From Acidimicrobiia bacterium (GTDB lineage Bacteria > Actinomycetota > Acidimicrobiia > UBA5794 > JAOTWH01), in contig JAOTWH010000005.1 of the NCBI GenBank assembly GCA_029863035.1, forward strand, positions 1-29,059: a stretch of 29,059 nucleotides of DNA. Direction: 5' to 3'. Each line of letters starts with the position of its first letter. The first letter of the stretch is position 1. Below, piece after piece: positions 8,761 to 16,525 of the stretch. The notes beneath the pieces are model-generated. The model had not been told where the DNA came from and did no database searches. It was given only the letters and a program-made list of their open reading frames with translations. A program made the translations under genes and the position numbers.

Positions 8761-9911
8761 CGAGTCAACTCCTGCTCCTTGAACCGGCGAATGTTCAGGA
8801 CCATCAGCGGGATAACGGCCATGAACAGAAGCACGGCAAGGGCGGCGCCGACACCGTTATTGCGGAAGGTGAAGAACTCCGTCACCATGCGTTCCGCCGT
8901 CACAGACGTGCCGAACTGGCCTCCGGTCATCACAAAGACGATGTCGAATAACTTCCAAGTGGTGATGACGATCGTGGTCCCTACCACCACCAGGGTCGAC
9001 GATATCGAGGGGAACGTCACTTTCCAGAAGACCTGCATCTCCGATGCACCATCGATGCGCGCCGCTTCGATGATGTCGTCTGGCACCGATTTGATGGCCG
9101 ACGACAGAATGACCATTGCGAACCCGGTCTGCAGCCAGATCATGATCACCATCAGCATGAAGTTGTTCCACGGCTCCTGGAGCAGCCACGAGACGGGGGT
9201 GTTCCCCAAACCACTCCAGATGCCGTTGAGGAGGCCGATCTGCTCGCCGAATCCCTCGGGACGGAAGTTGTAGATGAACCTCCAAACGATCGAAGCTCCC
9301 ACGAACGAGATCGCCATCGGCAGGAAGATGAACGACTTGGAGATCGCCTCTTGGCGGCGACCGAGTTTGTCGGCCAATGTGGCGAACGAGAGGCCGATGG
9401 AAACCGAGAAGAACGGAACTATCACAACCCACATGGCGCTGTTGCGGACGGCTTCCAGGGTGCCGGAGTCGGTGAAGATGGTCTGGAAGTTGTCAAGCCC
9501 CACGAACGTCTCGCTGCTGGCGTCCTGGAAACTGAGAATGAGCGTATTGACAGCCGGATAGACGAGGAACACGGTGAGAATGACGAGAGCCGGCCCGACG
9601 AACACGAACGGACGCACCTTGTCCGCCACTCCTTCCGGGAGCTGATTCGTCAGTCGGTCCATCGCGTAGTACAGAGCGAACACCCCAAATACCCCAACGA
9701 CGAGTGCGACCACAACCACGATGACGCGATTGGCGTCCTCGTCCTTCAGGAAGTCGAAAGTCCACCACAGAACGGCGAAGGCCACCACAGGGACCACCAG
9801 CGCGGCAGCGATGCGGAGCGGGACAAGAAGGAACTCGTTGGGTTTGCGGCCGGGGCCACGTCCAGGCGGAACATCCGATGTGGTCTCCACATCGACATCT
9901 AGCTCGGCCAA
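8757..9911 (-). CDS. Carbohydrate ABC transporter permease, MalF/AglF type
   Basis: This 384-residue partner permease of the sugar importer has an extended N-terminus with two extra helices (about 30-52 and 60-85) ahead of the six-helix core, as in AglF/MalF-type subunits. The EAA loop is visible as DDIIEAARIDGASEMQVFWK. It would pair with the MalG-type subunit to form the channel. The start is a TTG at 9911 with GGGAG five bases upstream; no in-frame ATG or GTG lies upstream. The nearest ATG (9914-9916) is out of frame. It is separated from the binding-protein gene by 86 nt that carry a strong hairpin, which probably lowers its expression relative to the binding protein. Confidence 0.9.
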   Translation of the reverse strand: MAELDVDVETTSDVPPGRGPGRKPNEFLLVPLRIAAALVVPVVAFAVLWWTFDFLKDEDANRVIVVVVALVVGVFGVFALYYAMDRLTNQLPEGVADKVRPFVFVGPALVILTVFLVYPAVNTLILSFQDASSETFVGLDNFQTIFTDSGTLEAVRNSAMWVVIVPFFSVSIGLSFATLADKLGRRQEAISKSFIFLPMAISFVGASIVWRFIYNFRPEGFGEQIGLLNGIWSGLGNTPVSWLLQEPWNNFMLMVIMIWLQTGFAMVILSSAIKSVPDDIIEAARIDGASEMQVFWKVTFPSISSTLVVVGTTIVITTWKLFDIVFVMTGGQFGTSVTAERMVTEFFTFRNNGVGAALAVLLFMAVIPLMVLNIRRFKEQELTR

Positions 9912-9946
9912 CTCATCTCCCTTTCGCCTTTTTGCACTCTAGACGC

Positions 9947-9976
9947 GAGAAGGCGGCCCATGCAGGCCGCCTTCTC
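9947..9976 (-). terminator. Intercistronic hairpin after the sugar-binding-protein gene
   Basis: There is a perfect 12-bp inverted repeat, GAGAAGGCGGCC and GGCCGCCTTCTC, with a 6-nt loop, between the binding-protein stop (9998) and the first permease start (9911). On the minus (coding) strand it is followed by GCGTCTAGAGTGCAAAAAGG, which has no T-run. It is therefore better read as an mRNA-stabilising or partial-attenuation structure than a full terminator. Confidence 0.7.
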
Positions 9977-9997
9977 ATCGATTCAATCGCTTTCGGA

Positions 9998-11389
9998 CTA
10001 GCCAGCAGGCCAGGAGGCTTCGATCGTGGATACGACATCCTCGAACGAAGAGCCGCGAGCCCAATCGACCATGCCGTCCCAGAACGTGCCCTGCCCCACC
10101 TCGGCCGGCATTAGGTCCGAGCCATCGAACACGAACGTGTTCGCGCCGAGAGCCGTCGCGATGGCCACCGCTTGCTTCTTCACCGTGTCTGATTGATAGC
10201 AGTCACTTGGCGTATTGGCGTTGGCCGAGATCCGCTCGATCGGGTTGCCCTCGGAGAGCTTGCCGTGGCCACCCAGGTCGCTACCGGGAGCCTCGGTCGA
10301 CGCCTGCACGCACTGGTACACCGTTCCGGCGTAATCAGCTACGAACTGGCGAACCTCGGGGCGGTCGTTGAAGACAATCGCCAACTCGCCACCGCCCATC
10401 GCACCATCGACACCGTCGATGCTCGGGAAGGCGAAGAAGTCGGCGTCGGTGCCAGACACCACGCCCTCTGGGAAGAAGGTGGCGATGAAGCTCGCCTGAC
10501 GATGCAACATGCAACTTGGCGGATCGTTGAACATCGGATTTGGCGCATCACGGAAGTCGATGGCCGGAACCTCAGATGGTCCACCCAGCACGAAGTCGTC
10601 GGCGAACATGATCTCCTCGAAGGTGGCGAAGGCGTCCTTCACCTCCTGCGAGTCGAACGGAACCTCGTGGTTGTACCACTGAGCGTAGAACTCCGACCCG
10701 GCCTGGCGCACGAGGATGTCCTCGATCCAGTCGGTGCCGATCCAACCCGTCGCCGCATCAGAGCCGAAGCCGATGCACCACGGCGTGATGCCGTCGGCCA
10801 GGATCTCACTGGAGAGCGCAACCAGGTCGTCCCAGGTCTCGGGGATCGTGTACCCACTGGCCTCGAAAACCGGCTTGTTGTACCAGACGAGCGACTTGTA
10901 GTTGGCGTTCGTCGGGATGGCGTAATGCTCCCCGTCGGCGCACAGCCCAAGGTTCATGAAGTACTGGCCGTGAGCCGCGAACAGCTCATCGATGTCGAAT
11001 CCCATGTCCTCGAATGAAACGAGGTCGCCGTTGTCGGCGAAGGTGCAGATGGAGCCGGGCTGCGGCGTGATCGCAACGTCGGGCGGGTTGCCGCCGTCGA
11101 CGCGAATCCGCAACTGCTCCTCGAAGCTGTCCGAGCCTTCGTAGGTTGCAATGGCGCCTGTCTGCGCGTTCCACACGTCGAAGGTCCCCTGCAGGGATTG
11201 CCCTTCGTCGCCGGTTGGAGCCGCGAACACCGAAATCTCGGTCCCCGCGATGTCAGATACTGTTGTTGCCTCGGTGGTGTCGCCACCGCCGGCCGCGACT
11301 GTCGTATCGCCGCCGCCGTCGTCGTCGCTACACGCCGCCGCCACCAGGGCAAAGACGAACAGCAGCGCTATCCATTTCGATTTACGCAT
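9998..11389 (-). CDS. Sugar ABC transporter substrate-binding lipoprotein (AglE-like)
   Basis: This 463-residue extracellular solute-binding protein of the maltose/CUT1 class is secreted as a lipoprotein. MRKSKWIALLFVFALVAAAC gives a charged N-region, a hydrophobic core and a lipobox with C20, followed by an acidic Gly/Thr linker. The DWIEDILVRQAG segment and the NHEVPFDSQEVKDA stretch resemble alpha-glucoside-binding proteins (AglE), so an alpha-glucoside is a reasonable but unproven substrate. The ATG has AGGAGG 7 nt upstream, so this gene is leadered, unlike many neighbours. It heads the operon with two permeases. The ATPase must be encoded elsewhere, which is common for CUT1 systems that share MsmK-type ATPases. 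Confidence 0.9.
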   Translation of the reverse strand: MRKSKWIALLFVFALVAAACSDDDGGGDTTVAAGGGDTTEATTVSDIAGTEISVFAAPTGDEGQSLQGTFDVWNAQTGAIATYEGSDSFEEQLRIRVDGGNPPDVAITPQPGSICTFADNGDLVSFEDMGFDIDELFAAHGQYFMNLGLCADGEHYAIPTNANYKSLVWYNKPVFEASGYTIPETWDDLVALSSEILADGITPWCIGFGSDAATGWIGTDWIEDILVRQAGSEFYAQWYNHEVPFDSQEVKDAFATFEEIMFADDFVLGGPSEVPAIDFRDAPNPMFNDPPSCMLHRQASFIATFFPEGVVSGTDADFFAFPSIDGVDGAMGGGELAIVFNDRPEVRQFVADYAGTVYQCVQASTEAPGSDLGGHGKLSEGNPIERISANANTPSDCYQSDTVKKQAVAIATALGANTFVFDGSDLMPAEVGQGTFWDGMVDWARGSSFEDVVSTIEASWPAG

Positions 11390-11537
11390 GAAGATGCCTC
11401 CTGAGAATCCCGGAACGAGTCCGGTATACCGTCACGATACCAACATGGCGGCTGCGATGGCGAGGGGAGCTAAGGGCAGAAGGCCCCTTTTCCGATCGAA
11501 ACCCCAGGTCAGCGGCTCTTTCGTCGCAGGCGTCGTA

Positions 11538-11543
11538 TACCAT
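11538..11543 (+). promoter_or_regulatory. Predicted -10 box of a leaderless helicase mRNA
   Basis: TACCAT (TANNNT) ends 7 nt before the GTG start at 11551; there is no ribosome site in the preceding 20 nt. Transcription probably begins on the GTG. Confidence 0.5.
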
Positions 11544-11550
11544 CGCACAG

Positions 11551-13806
11551 GTGGAGGTCGCGAAAACCGTCGAGGAATGGCTCAACAACGCCGACATCTC
11601 CGATCGCATCGTCCATGTCGAAGAGATCCCGGCCCGACAAGCCATCGGGGCCGACCTCGACCCTCCACCGCCCCCGGAGTTGGCAAAATCGCTGAGCGCC
11701 GCCGGCATCGAGCGGCTGTATCGCCATCAGGTGAGAGTGATCGACCGGGCGCGCCGTGGAGTCCACACCGCCATCGTCGCCGGAACCGCTTCCGGTAAGA
11801 CCCTGGCGTACCAGATCCCCATCGCCGAGAAGGCGATCGCCGATCCCAAGAGCACCGCCTTACTGCTCTATCCCACCAAGGCGTTGGCTCGCGACCAGCT
11901 CCGATCCTTCGGCGACATGGGAATCGAGCAACTTGTGGCCGCCCCGTACGACGGCGACACCGACCGGGACCACCGCAGCTGGATACGACGCCATGCCAAC
12001 ACGGTGTTAACCAACCCCGACATGTTGCACATCGGCATCCTCCCCAACCACAAGGGATGGGCCGACTTCTTGGCGCGCCTGTCTTTCGTTGTCGTCGACG
12101 AGCTTCACATGTTGCGCGGCATGTTCGGATCGAACGTTGCCCACGTGCTGCGACGACTGCGAAGGCTGGCCGACCACTACGGATCGCAACCAACCTTTCT
12201 CTTCACCTCGGCCACCATCGGCAACGCCGGCGAATTGGCAACGCGTTTGTGCGGGCTCCCGGTGGAGGTGGTCGAAGAGGATTCCTCACCAGCCGGTGCA
12301 CGGACGTTTGTTCTGTGGAATCCACCACTGCAAGACGAGTTCTCTGGCACCAGGGCGTCTTCGCTTTCAGAGACAACCGACGCTTACGTCGAGCTGCTGA
12401 GAAGGGGCATATCGACCATCGCCTTTTCGCGCAGCCGCAAGGCCACCGAGTTGGTTCATCGCTGGGCGGCGCAGCGGCTCGATCCCGAAATCGCCAAGCG
12501 GATAGCTCCCTATCGCGGCGGCTACCTGGCTGCGGACAGGCGCAAAGTGGAGGCTGCGCTGTTCTCCGGCGAACTAGTTGGTGTATCGGCCACTAACGCG
12601 CTTGAGCTTGGCATCGACGTGGGCGGCCTCGATGCGGCGGTCATCAACACCTTCCCCGGCACCATCGCTTCGCTGCGCCAACAGGCGGGCCGCGCCGGGC
12701 GCTCTCTTGGCCAATCGCTGGCTGTGCTCATCGGCGGACAGGACGCCCTCGATCAGTACTACATGACCCACCCCTCCGAGCTTTTCACCCGCCCGGCAGA
12801 AGCTGCGGTGATAAACCCCGATAACCCCGGAGTGCTGGCCGATCACATGGGATGCGCCGCCTACGAACTGCCGCTGGTGCCAGAAGATCGCGCCTATTTC
12901 GGCGAGGCCATCGAAGAAGCGGCACCGGACCTGGTGCGCCAGGGCTTGCTGAGGCCGCGCCACGGCAAGCTGTATTGGGCCAACCGCCGCCCCCCGGCCC
13001 GCGACGTCAACATTCGCACCGCCGGCGGGGCGGCCTACACCATCACCAACGAGGAGGGCGACGCCATCGGCACCATCGACCCGGCGCGGGCCCACAGCCA
13101 GACTCACCCGGGTGCGGTGTACCTCCACATGGGCGATACCTATGTGGTCGAAGCGCTCGAGTCAGAACTCGGAGAGGTACGGGTGCGCGGCGCCGATGTC
13201 GACTACTACACCCAACCCAAGGAGGAGAAGGATCTCATGGTGCTCGCCATGGAACGGTCGGCCACGCTTGGGCGACTCGGACACTTCCGCGGCAGGGTCG
13301 AGGTGGAGTCAACGGTGGTGGCGTACCAGCGCAAGGAGATCGGGTCGGGTGCGATCCTGGGAACCGAATCCTTGTCCCTTCCCCCACAACGCCTTGTCAC
13401 CGAAGCGTTCTGGCTCACCTTCCCCCAGGATGTGTTGGAGGACGCCCGGCTCAGCCCCGACGAGTTGCCCGGCGCGCTCCATGCCGCCGAGCACACCGCC
13501 ATAGCCATGCTCCCGATGTTCGCCATCTGCGACAGGTGGGACGTAGGAGGTCTATCGACGGCGGTTCATCCAGATACGGGTGAGGCCGTCTTCTTCATAT
13601 ACGACGGGTACCCGGGAGGCGCCGGCATCTCTTCGATCGGGTTCGAGGCGGGCGAGCGCCACCTGCGAGCGACCTTGGCCGCTTTGAACGATTGTCCGTG
13701 CGCGGACGGCTGCCCGTCGTGTGTGGTGTCGCCCAAGTGCGGCAACTTCAATGAGCCCCTCTCCAAGCAAGGCGCAGCCGAGCTGATTCGGGCCGGTCTG
13801 GCTTGA
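11551..13806 (+). CDS. DEAD/DEAH-box helicase with DUF1998 domain, MrfA/YprA-like
   Basis: This 751-residue superfamily-2 helicase shows Walker A GTASGKT (78-84), DELH (183-186), SAT (220-222) and a late QQAGRAGR motif VI. These span two RecA-like domains, followed by a C-terminal DUF1998 region ending in a cysteine cluster (C715, C717, C721, C724, C730) that probably binds zinc. Length and layout match Bacillus MrfA (YprA, about 749 residues), a helicase that helps repair mitomycin-type DNA damage. They also match the actinobacterial family named 'helicase/secretion neighborhood putative DEAH-box helicase' (TIGR03817; Rv3649 type), which fits the context. The exonuclease partner MrfB is not nearby. 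The GTG start is supported by a leaderless -10 box. The gene converges on the DoxX-like gene with a 4-nt gap. Confidence 0.9.
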   Translation: MEVAKTVEEWLNNADISDRIVHVEEIPARQAIGADLDPPPPPELAKSLSAAGIERLYRHQVRVIDRARRGVHTAIVAGTASGKTLAYQIPIAEKAIADPKSTALLLYPTKALARDQLRSFGDMGIEQLVAAPYDGDTDRDHRSWIRRHANTVLTNPDMLHIGILPNHKGWADFLARLSFVVVDELHMLRGMFGSNVAHVLRRLRRLADHYGSQPTFLFTSATIGNAGELATRLCGLPVEVVEEDSSPAGARTFVLWNPPLQDEFSGTRASSLSETTDAYVELLRRGISTIAFSRSRKATELVHRWAAQRLDPEIAKRIAPYRGGYLAADRRKVEAALFSGELVGVSATNALELGIDVGGLDAAVINTFPGTIASLRQQAGRAGRSLGQSLAVLIGGQDALDQYYMTHPSELFTRPAEAAVINPDNPGVLADHMGCAAYELPLVPEDRAYFGEAIEEAAPDLVRQGLLRPRHGKLYWANRRPPARDVNIRTAGGAAYTITNEEGDAIGTIDPARAHSQTHPGAVYLHMGDTYVVEALESELGEVRVRGADVDYYTQPKEEKDLMVLAMERSATLGRLGHFRGRVEVESTVVAYQRKEIGSGAILGTESLSLPPQRLVTEAFWLTFPQDVLEDARLSPDELPGALHAAEHTAIAMLPMFAICDRWDVGGLSTAVHPDTGEAVFFIYDGYPGGAGISSIGFEAGERHLRATLAALNDCPCADGCPSCVVSPKCGNFNEPLSKQGAAELIRAGLA

Positions 13807-13810
13807 CGGA

Positions 13811-14248
13811 TCAGCTGCGCCTGCGCACCTGGGTGCCAACCACTAGGCCAGCCGACAGCAAGACCAGGTTCTTAACCACGAACTCGCCCTCGACGGTGAG
13901 CTTGAAGAGGTTCCCGTTCTGGAAGGCGATGTCAGGTTGTATGACCAGCACCAAGAACGTCCCCACCATCTGAGCTGCGAACAATGCGAGAACCGCCCGC
14001 AGACCCACTTTGGTCAACAGACCGATGCCGACGATGACCTCGGCTATGCCAAGCATCGGAACAAGCCAATCGGGATTAACCCAGTAGACGGTGTCGGCGA
14101 CGAGGTCTGCAACCGGGGTGACATCGAAAACCTTCAGCGCACCGAACCACAGGAAAACCACGCCGAGAGACACCCGAAGGATCGGTATGGCCCATCGTCT
14201 CAGGAACGACACGATCCGCGTATCTACGGCATCCAGAAATGTGACCAT
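13811..14248 (-). CDS. DoxX/DUF417-like small membrane protein
   Basis: This 145-residue protein has four predicted helices: RWAIPILRVSLGVVFLWFGALKV (18-40), LVPMLGIAEVIVGIGLL, LRAVLALFAAQMVGTFLVLVI and FVVKNLVLLSAGLVVGTQV. The VFLWFGALKVF motif and the arrangement of helices are typical of the DoxX/YkgB (DUF417) superfamily, whose members are poorly characterised quinone- or thiol-linked membrane proteins. The ATG start has a TACGCT -10 box six bases upstream and no ribosome site. It lies inside the helicase/secretion neighborhood but has its own promoter and is probably an insertion relative to the conserved core. Its specific role is unknown. Confidence 0.75.
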   Translation of the reverse strand: MVTFLDAVDTRIVSFLRRWAIPILRVSLGVVFLWFGALKVFDVTPVADLVADTVYWVNPDWLVPMLGIAEVIVGIGLLTKVGLRAVLALFAAQMVGTFLVLVIQPDIAFQNGNLFKLTVEGEFVVKNLVLLSAGLVVGTQVRRRS

Positions 14249-14254
14249 GGACCA

Positions 14255-14260
14255 AGCGTA
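14255..14260 (-). promoter_or_regulatory. Predicted -10 box of a leaderless DoxX-like mRNA
   Basis: The minus strand reads TACGCT (TANNNT), ending 6 nt before the ATG at 14248, with no ribosome site. Confidence 0.45.
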
Positions 14261-14261
14261 G

Positions 14262-14322
14262 GGACGAGCCGGGAGCTAGTTCCGGCCCGTCCGTAGTTCT
14301 ACGACACCAGCGTCGGAACTAC
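14262..14322 (-). terminator. Two adjacent hairpins downstream of the secreted repeat protein
   Basis: Two inverted repeats lie back to back. GTAGTTC..GAACTAC with an inner CGAC/GTCG stem occupies 14293-14322 and overlaps the stop codon of the gene at 14319. GGACGAGCCGG/CCGGCCCGTCC (one mismatch) occupies 14262-14292. Neither is followed by a clear T-run, so termination is likely but not certain. The position, just before the DoxX promoter, fits insulation of the two genes. Confidence 0.45.
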
Positions 14323-14873
14323 TCGTCCCCGCCCTGGTTCTTGTTGGCCTTCTTGTTGGCCTTGGCTGCGGCCTTGTCTGCGCCCACAGCCTTGGAAGCC
14401 TTCTGCAACTGGCCGAAGTTCTTGACGCCGGCTCGATAATCCGCCAACTGGTCGACCGTCAAGTTGTTCTTCAGCTCACCGAAGTCGAATTCGCCGCTCT
14501 CGCTGCCGATACTCAGCACGTCGGCGGTGTCCCCCAGAATCGCCCTAAGTTTCACCAGTTTGAAGATGGCCCCCCAGCCAATGCCTTGATCGCGTAGAGC
14601 AGAGATCGAATCACGAGCGGCAGTCGCAGCGAGATCAGTCGCTGCGAGATCAGTCGCAGCGGGATCAGTCGCAGCGGGATCAGTCGCAGCGGGATCAGTC
14701 GCAGCCGCTTGGGCGTGCAGGATCAGGACGTAGTCGGCCAACAGGTCGACTTTGGCCACCTGGGCAGCGCTTGGCGAATCCTCCCCCAGTGCATCTGGCG
14801 AATCGTCGGCCAACGCTGCGGCCGGGAGCGCGGCGGACACCAACAGGACCACGACGGCGATACTTGCTCTCAT
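14319..14873 (-). CDS. Secreted hypothetical protein with AATDP repeats
   Basis: I do not recognise a family. The 184-residue product starts with a clear signal peptide (MRASIAVVVLLVSAALPAAALA) and an acidic Asp/Ser stretch. A low-complexity block at about 56-87 follows, in which AATDP repeats three times and then AATDL twice. A globular-looking middle (GIGWGAIFKLVKLRAILG) leads to a lysine/alanine-rich tail (KAAAKANKKANKNQGGDE). The basic tail after an acidic N-terminus suggests a cell-surface or nucleic-acid-contacting protein, but this is speculation. The ATG has AGGAAAG as ribosome site. It lies 58 nt downstream of the Tad operon on the same strand and might be read through from it, hence it is a possible partner or cargo. 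Weak hairpins follow it. Confidence 0.75.
   Translation of the reverse strand: MRASIAVVVLLVSAALPAAALADDSPDALGEDSPSAAQVAKVDLLADYVLILHAQAAATDPAATDPAATDPAATDLAATDLAATAARDSISALRDQGIGWGAIFKLVKLRAILGDTADVLSIGSESGEFDFGELKNNLTVDQLADYRAGVKNFGQLQKASKAVGADKAAAKANKKANKNQGGDE
14631..14705. repeat. In-frame 15-bp tandem repeat, five units
   Basis: Five 15-bp units (GAGATCAGTCGCTGC, GAGATCAGTCGCAGC, then three GGGATCAGTCGCAGC) lie inside the secreted protein gene, with a partial unit at 14619-14630. The repeat preserves the frame and encodes AATDP or AATDL. The three identical copies suggest recent expansion. Confidence 0.92.
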
Positions 14874-14931
14874 TCTTTCCTCACTCTATTACAACTACTC
14901 TCAGTAGTCAATCCCTCGGCATTTCGCCCGT

Positions 14932-15333
14932 CTAACTTGAGCCTGGCTGTTGCTCGATCAGAAGCGGTGGGCTGAAGGTGGCACGCCCAACGGCGGTCAC
15001 CGTGGCCGGGCCCATCATGACAACGGTCACTGTCACCTCGGTCCTGACTTCAACCGTGCGTGGCTCCCAAGATTCGTCGACTGGGCATCTGCACGAGATC
15101 AAGCGGGCACCGTTGGCTAAGGCGAATCGGCTGGCTTCCTCGCTCGGCAACCCGCGAGCGCCATATGGTCGGAAGGTAACCGGGGCCGCGGCCAGCGCGG
15201 CAGCATCTGCTGCTACGGCCGCTCGCGCCGTGGCGGCCAGATACTGACCGGAGGCGGCGACCGCGACTAGCGCTACCGCCAGCAACCCGGCCACGGCCAA
15301 CAGGAGAACCCCGGCGGCTCCACGCTCGGTCAC
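14932..15333 (-). CDS. Helicase/secretion-neighborhood TadE-like pseudopilin
   Basis: This 133-residue protein has a short charged N-terminus (MTERG), a long Ala/Val/Leu helix (6-40) and a small extracellular domain. It fits the Rv3654c-type family named 'helicase/secretion neighborhood TadE-like' (TIGR03816). The helix follows a Gly, but the +5 glutamate of pilins is replaced by a hydrophobic residue (GAAGVLLL), as is common for this last member of the cluster. Two cysteines (SCRC, about 80-83) could form a disulfide. The GTG start overlaps the TadE stop by 4 nt (GTGA, 15330-15333), so it is translationally coupled. It is the final gene of the Tad operon and probably a minor pilin or surface protein. 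Confidence 0.75.
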   Translation of the reverse strand: MTERGAAGVLLLAVAGLLAVALVAVAASGQYLAATARAAVAADAAALAAAPVTFRPYGARGLPSEEASRFALANGARLISCRCPVDESWEPRTVEVRTEVTVTVVMMGPATVTAVGRATFSPPLLIEQQPGSS

Positions 15334-15692
15334 CGCTCGACTCGCATGACGGCTCGGGATCGCAGCTCGACGGTGAAGCCTCCGAGCAGCGGAGCTGCTA
15401 CCCGGTGCTGGAGCCGCAGGTGGACGGTGGCACTCTGCCCCACCACAGCCGGCCTCTCCACAGTCACTCGCAATCGCCCGCCGAGCTCCGGCCCCAGCGC
15501 TTCTTGGGCCGCGGCCACGGCCCGTGCCGGATCAGGGGAGGTGGCGGCTTGGCGGGCACCCTCCCGAGCGGCGTTGACCAACTCAAGCTGAGTGCGAGCC
15601 AGCACCACAACTTCGACCCCTGCCGCCAACACCGCCAACACGAGCGGAAGCACGATGGCGAACTCGACCACGGCGCTGCCCCGCTCTCTCAT
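15330..15692 (-). CDS. tadE: TadE-family pseudopilin
   Basis: This is a 120-residue TadE-like minor pilin. The N-terminus MRERGSAVVEFAIVLPLVLA shows a class III prepilin pattern: cleavage after G5, glutamate at +5 and Phe at +6, then a hydrophobic helix. The remainder is a small extracellular domain. I chose the ATG at 15692 rather than the longer open frame to 15767. It gives the conserved N-terminus directly and overlaps the flp stop codon by one base (TAATG), the usual coupling. The equivalent in M. tuberculosis is Rv3655c. It would be processed by a prepilin peptidase, which is not encoded in this window. Confidence 0.82.
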   Translation of the reverse strand: MRERGSAVVEFAIVLPLVLAVLAAGVEVVVLARTQLELVNAAREGARQAATSPDPARAVAAAQEALGPELGGRLRVTVERPAVVGQSATVHLRLQHRVAAPLLGGFTVELRSRAVMRVER

Positions 15693-15853
15693 TACCCGAC
15701 CAACCCGATCACCTTGTTCACGACCGTGTTGAACAAGTGCGGCAAGAGGTCTGAGCCCGAAGCCCACACGATGAGCGCCAAGGCAACCGTGCCCGCCGCC
15801 ACCAAAACCAACGCGTACTCGGCGGTGGCCTGACCCGAATCTTTCCTGTGCAT
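15692..15853 (-). CDS. Flp-type pilin (DUF4244-like), 53 residues
   Basis: This short gene is easily missed. The product is MHRKDSG, then QATAEYALVLVAAGTVALAL, then IVWASGSDLLPHLFNTVVNKVIGLVG. It has the full class III prepilin signature: cleavage after G7, glutamate at +5 (E12), tyrosine at +6 (Y13) and a hydrophobic helix. This makes it the major structural Flp/DUF4244 pilin of the Tad apparatus, equivalent to Rv3656c. The ATG has GGAGA five bases upstream. It starts 12 nt after the tadC stop and its stop (TAA) overlaps the tadE start codon. This is the one gene in the operon with a clear ribosome site and a gap before it, consistent with stronger translation of the major subunit. Confidence 0.88.
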   Translation of the reverse strand: MHRKDSGQATAEYALVLVAAGTVALALIVWASGSDLLPHLFNTVVNKVIGLVG

Positions 15854-15865
15854 GTATCTCCTTCT

Positions 15866-16525
15866 TCAGATCGGCGGCCGGCCGACGACGGGGGGAAGAG
15901 CGATAGCGACTCTGTTGAGAGCCCCGACCAGCGCGGGACCCAGAGTGAGGAGCACGAATCCAGGAAGAATGAGCAGGGCAAGCGGCAGCATGAGGCGTAC
16001 TGGTAGCCGCCGCGCCGCGCTCAACTGCTTGGCTCGCTCCTCGCCCCTGCGCTGCTGCGCGAACGAGTCAATAGCAGCGCGCAGCGGGGCACCGGTGGTG
16101 ACGGCGCGCGCCGCCAGTTGGAAGAAGCCGGCGCCAACGCCGTCGCTTGCGCCGAGAGCTGACTCGAGACCGCGCAATCGCGCCGCCCGCAGCACGGCTC
16201 GGACCTCCAAGGCGAGGCCCGATGCCAGCTCTTCTGACGCAACGGCCATTGCCGGACCAAATGGAAGGCCGGCGGCCAGGCCGAGGGCAACGAGCTCGGC
16301 GAGCACCAACACCTCCTGTTCGGCCGCCTCCGCTTCTCGGCGTCGGTGGGCCAGGCGGCGGCGCCACCACAGCAGACCGCCGGCCAATCCGCTCGCGATG
16401 GTGATCCAAGGCATCCAAGCGAGGGAGGCCAAGGCCACGGCAGCCAACCAGGTGCGATCTGCGAGTTTGGGCCGAAAGACATCTGCGCACAACACCCCAA
16501 CGCCAACCGCCGCGAGGAGGCTCAT
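15866..16525 (-). CDS. tadC: Type II secretion system F / TadC-like membrane platform protein
   Basis: This 219-residue inner-membrane protein has N-terminal helices (about 2-12 and 26-50), a cytoplasmic T2SSF domain (about 65-175, including ELVALGLAAGLPFGPAM and TGAPLRAAIDSFAQQRRGEER) and C-terminal helices (LMLPLALLILPGFVLLTLGP). TadC and TadB form the platform that links the ATPase to the pilus base. The ATG overlaps the tadB stop by 4 nt (ATGA, 16522-16525). The final AVVGRPPI-like tail is short. It corresponds in position to Rv3657c. TadB and TadC cannot be separated with certainty by sequence alone; the names follow gene order. Confidence 0.83.
   Translation of the reverse strand: MSLLAAVGVGVLCADVFRPKLADRTWLAAVALASLAWMPWITIASGLAGGLLWWRRRLAHRRREAEAAEQEVLVLAELVALGLAAGLPFGPAMAVASEELASGLALEVRAVLRAARLRGLESALGASDGVGAGFFQLAARAVTTGAPLRAAIDSFAQQRRGEERAKQLSAARRLPVRLMLPLALLILPGFVLLTLGPALVGALNRVAIALPPVVGRPPI

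Noticed and set aside
11422..11431. Palindrome CGGTATACCG as a sugar-operon operator
   Set aside because: Only 10 bp with no flanking symmetry or regulator gene; not enough to call an operator, so mentioned only as a candidate.
15693..15767. Longer start for the TadE gene
   Set aside because: It would overlap the Flp pilin gene; the internal ATG at 15692 gives the conserved prepilin N-terminus and one-base overlap coupling.
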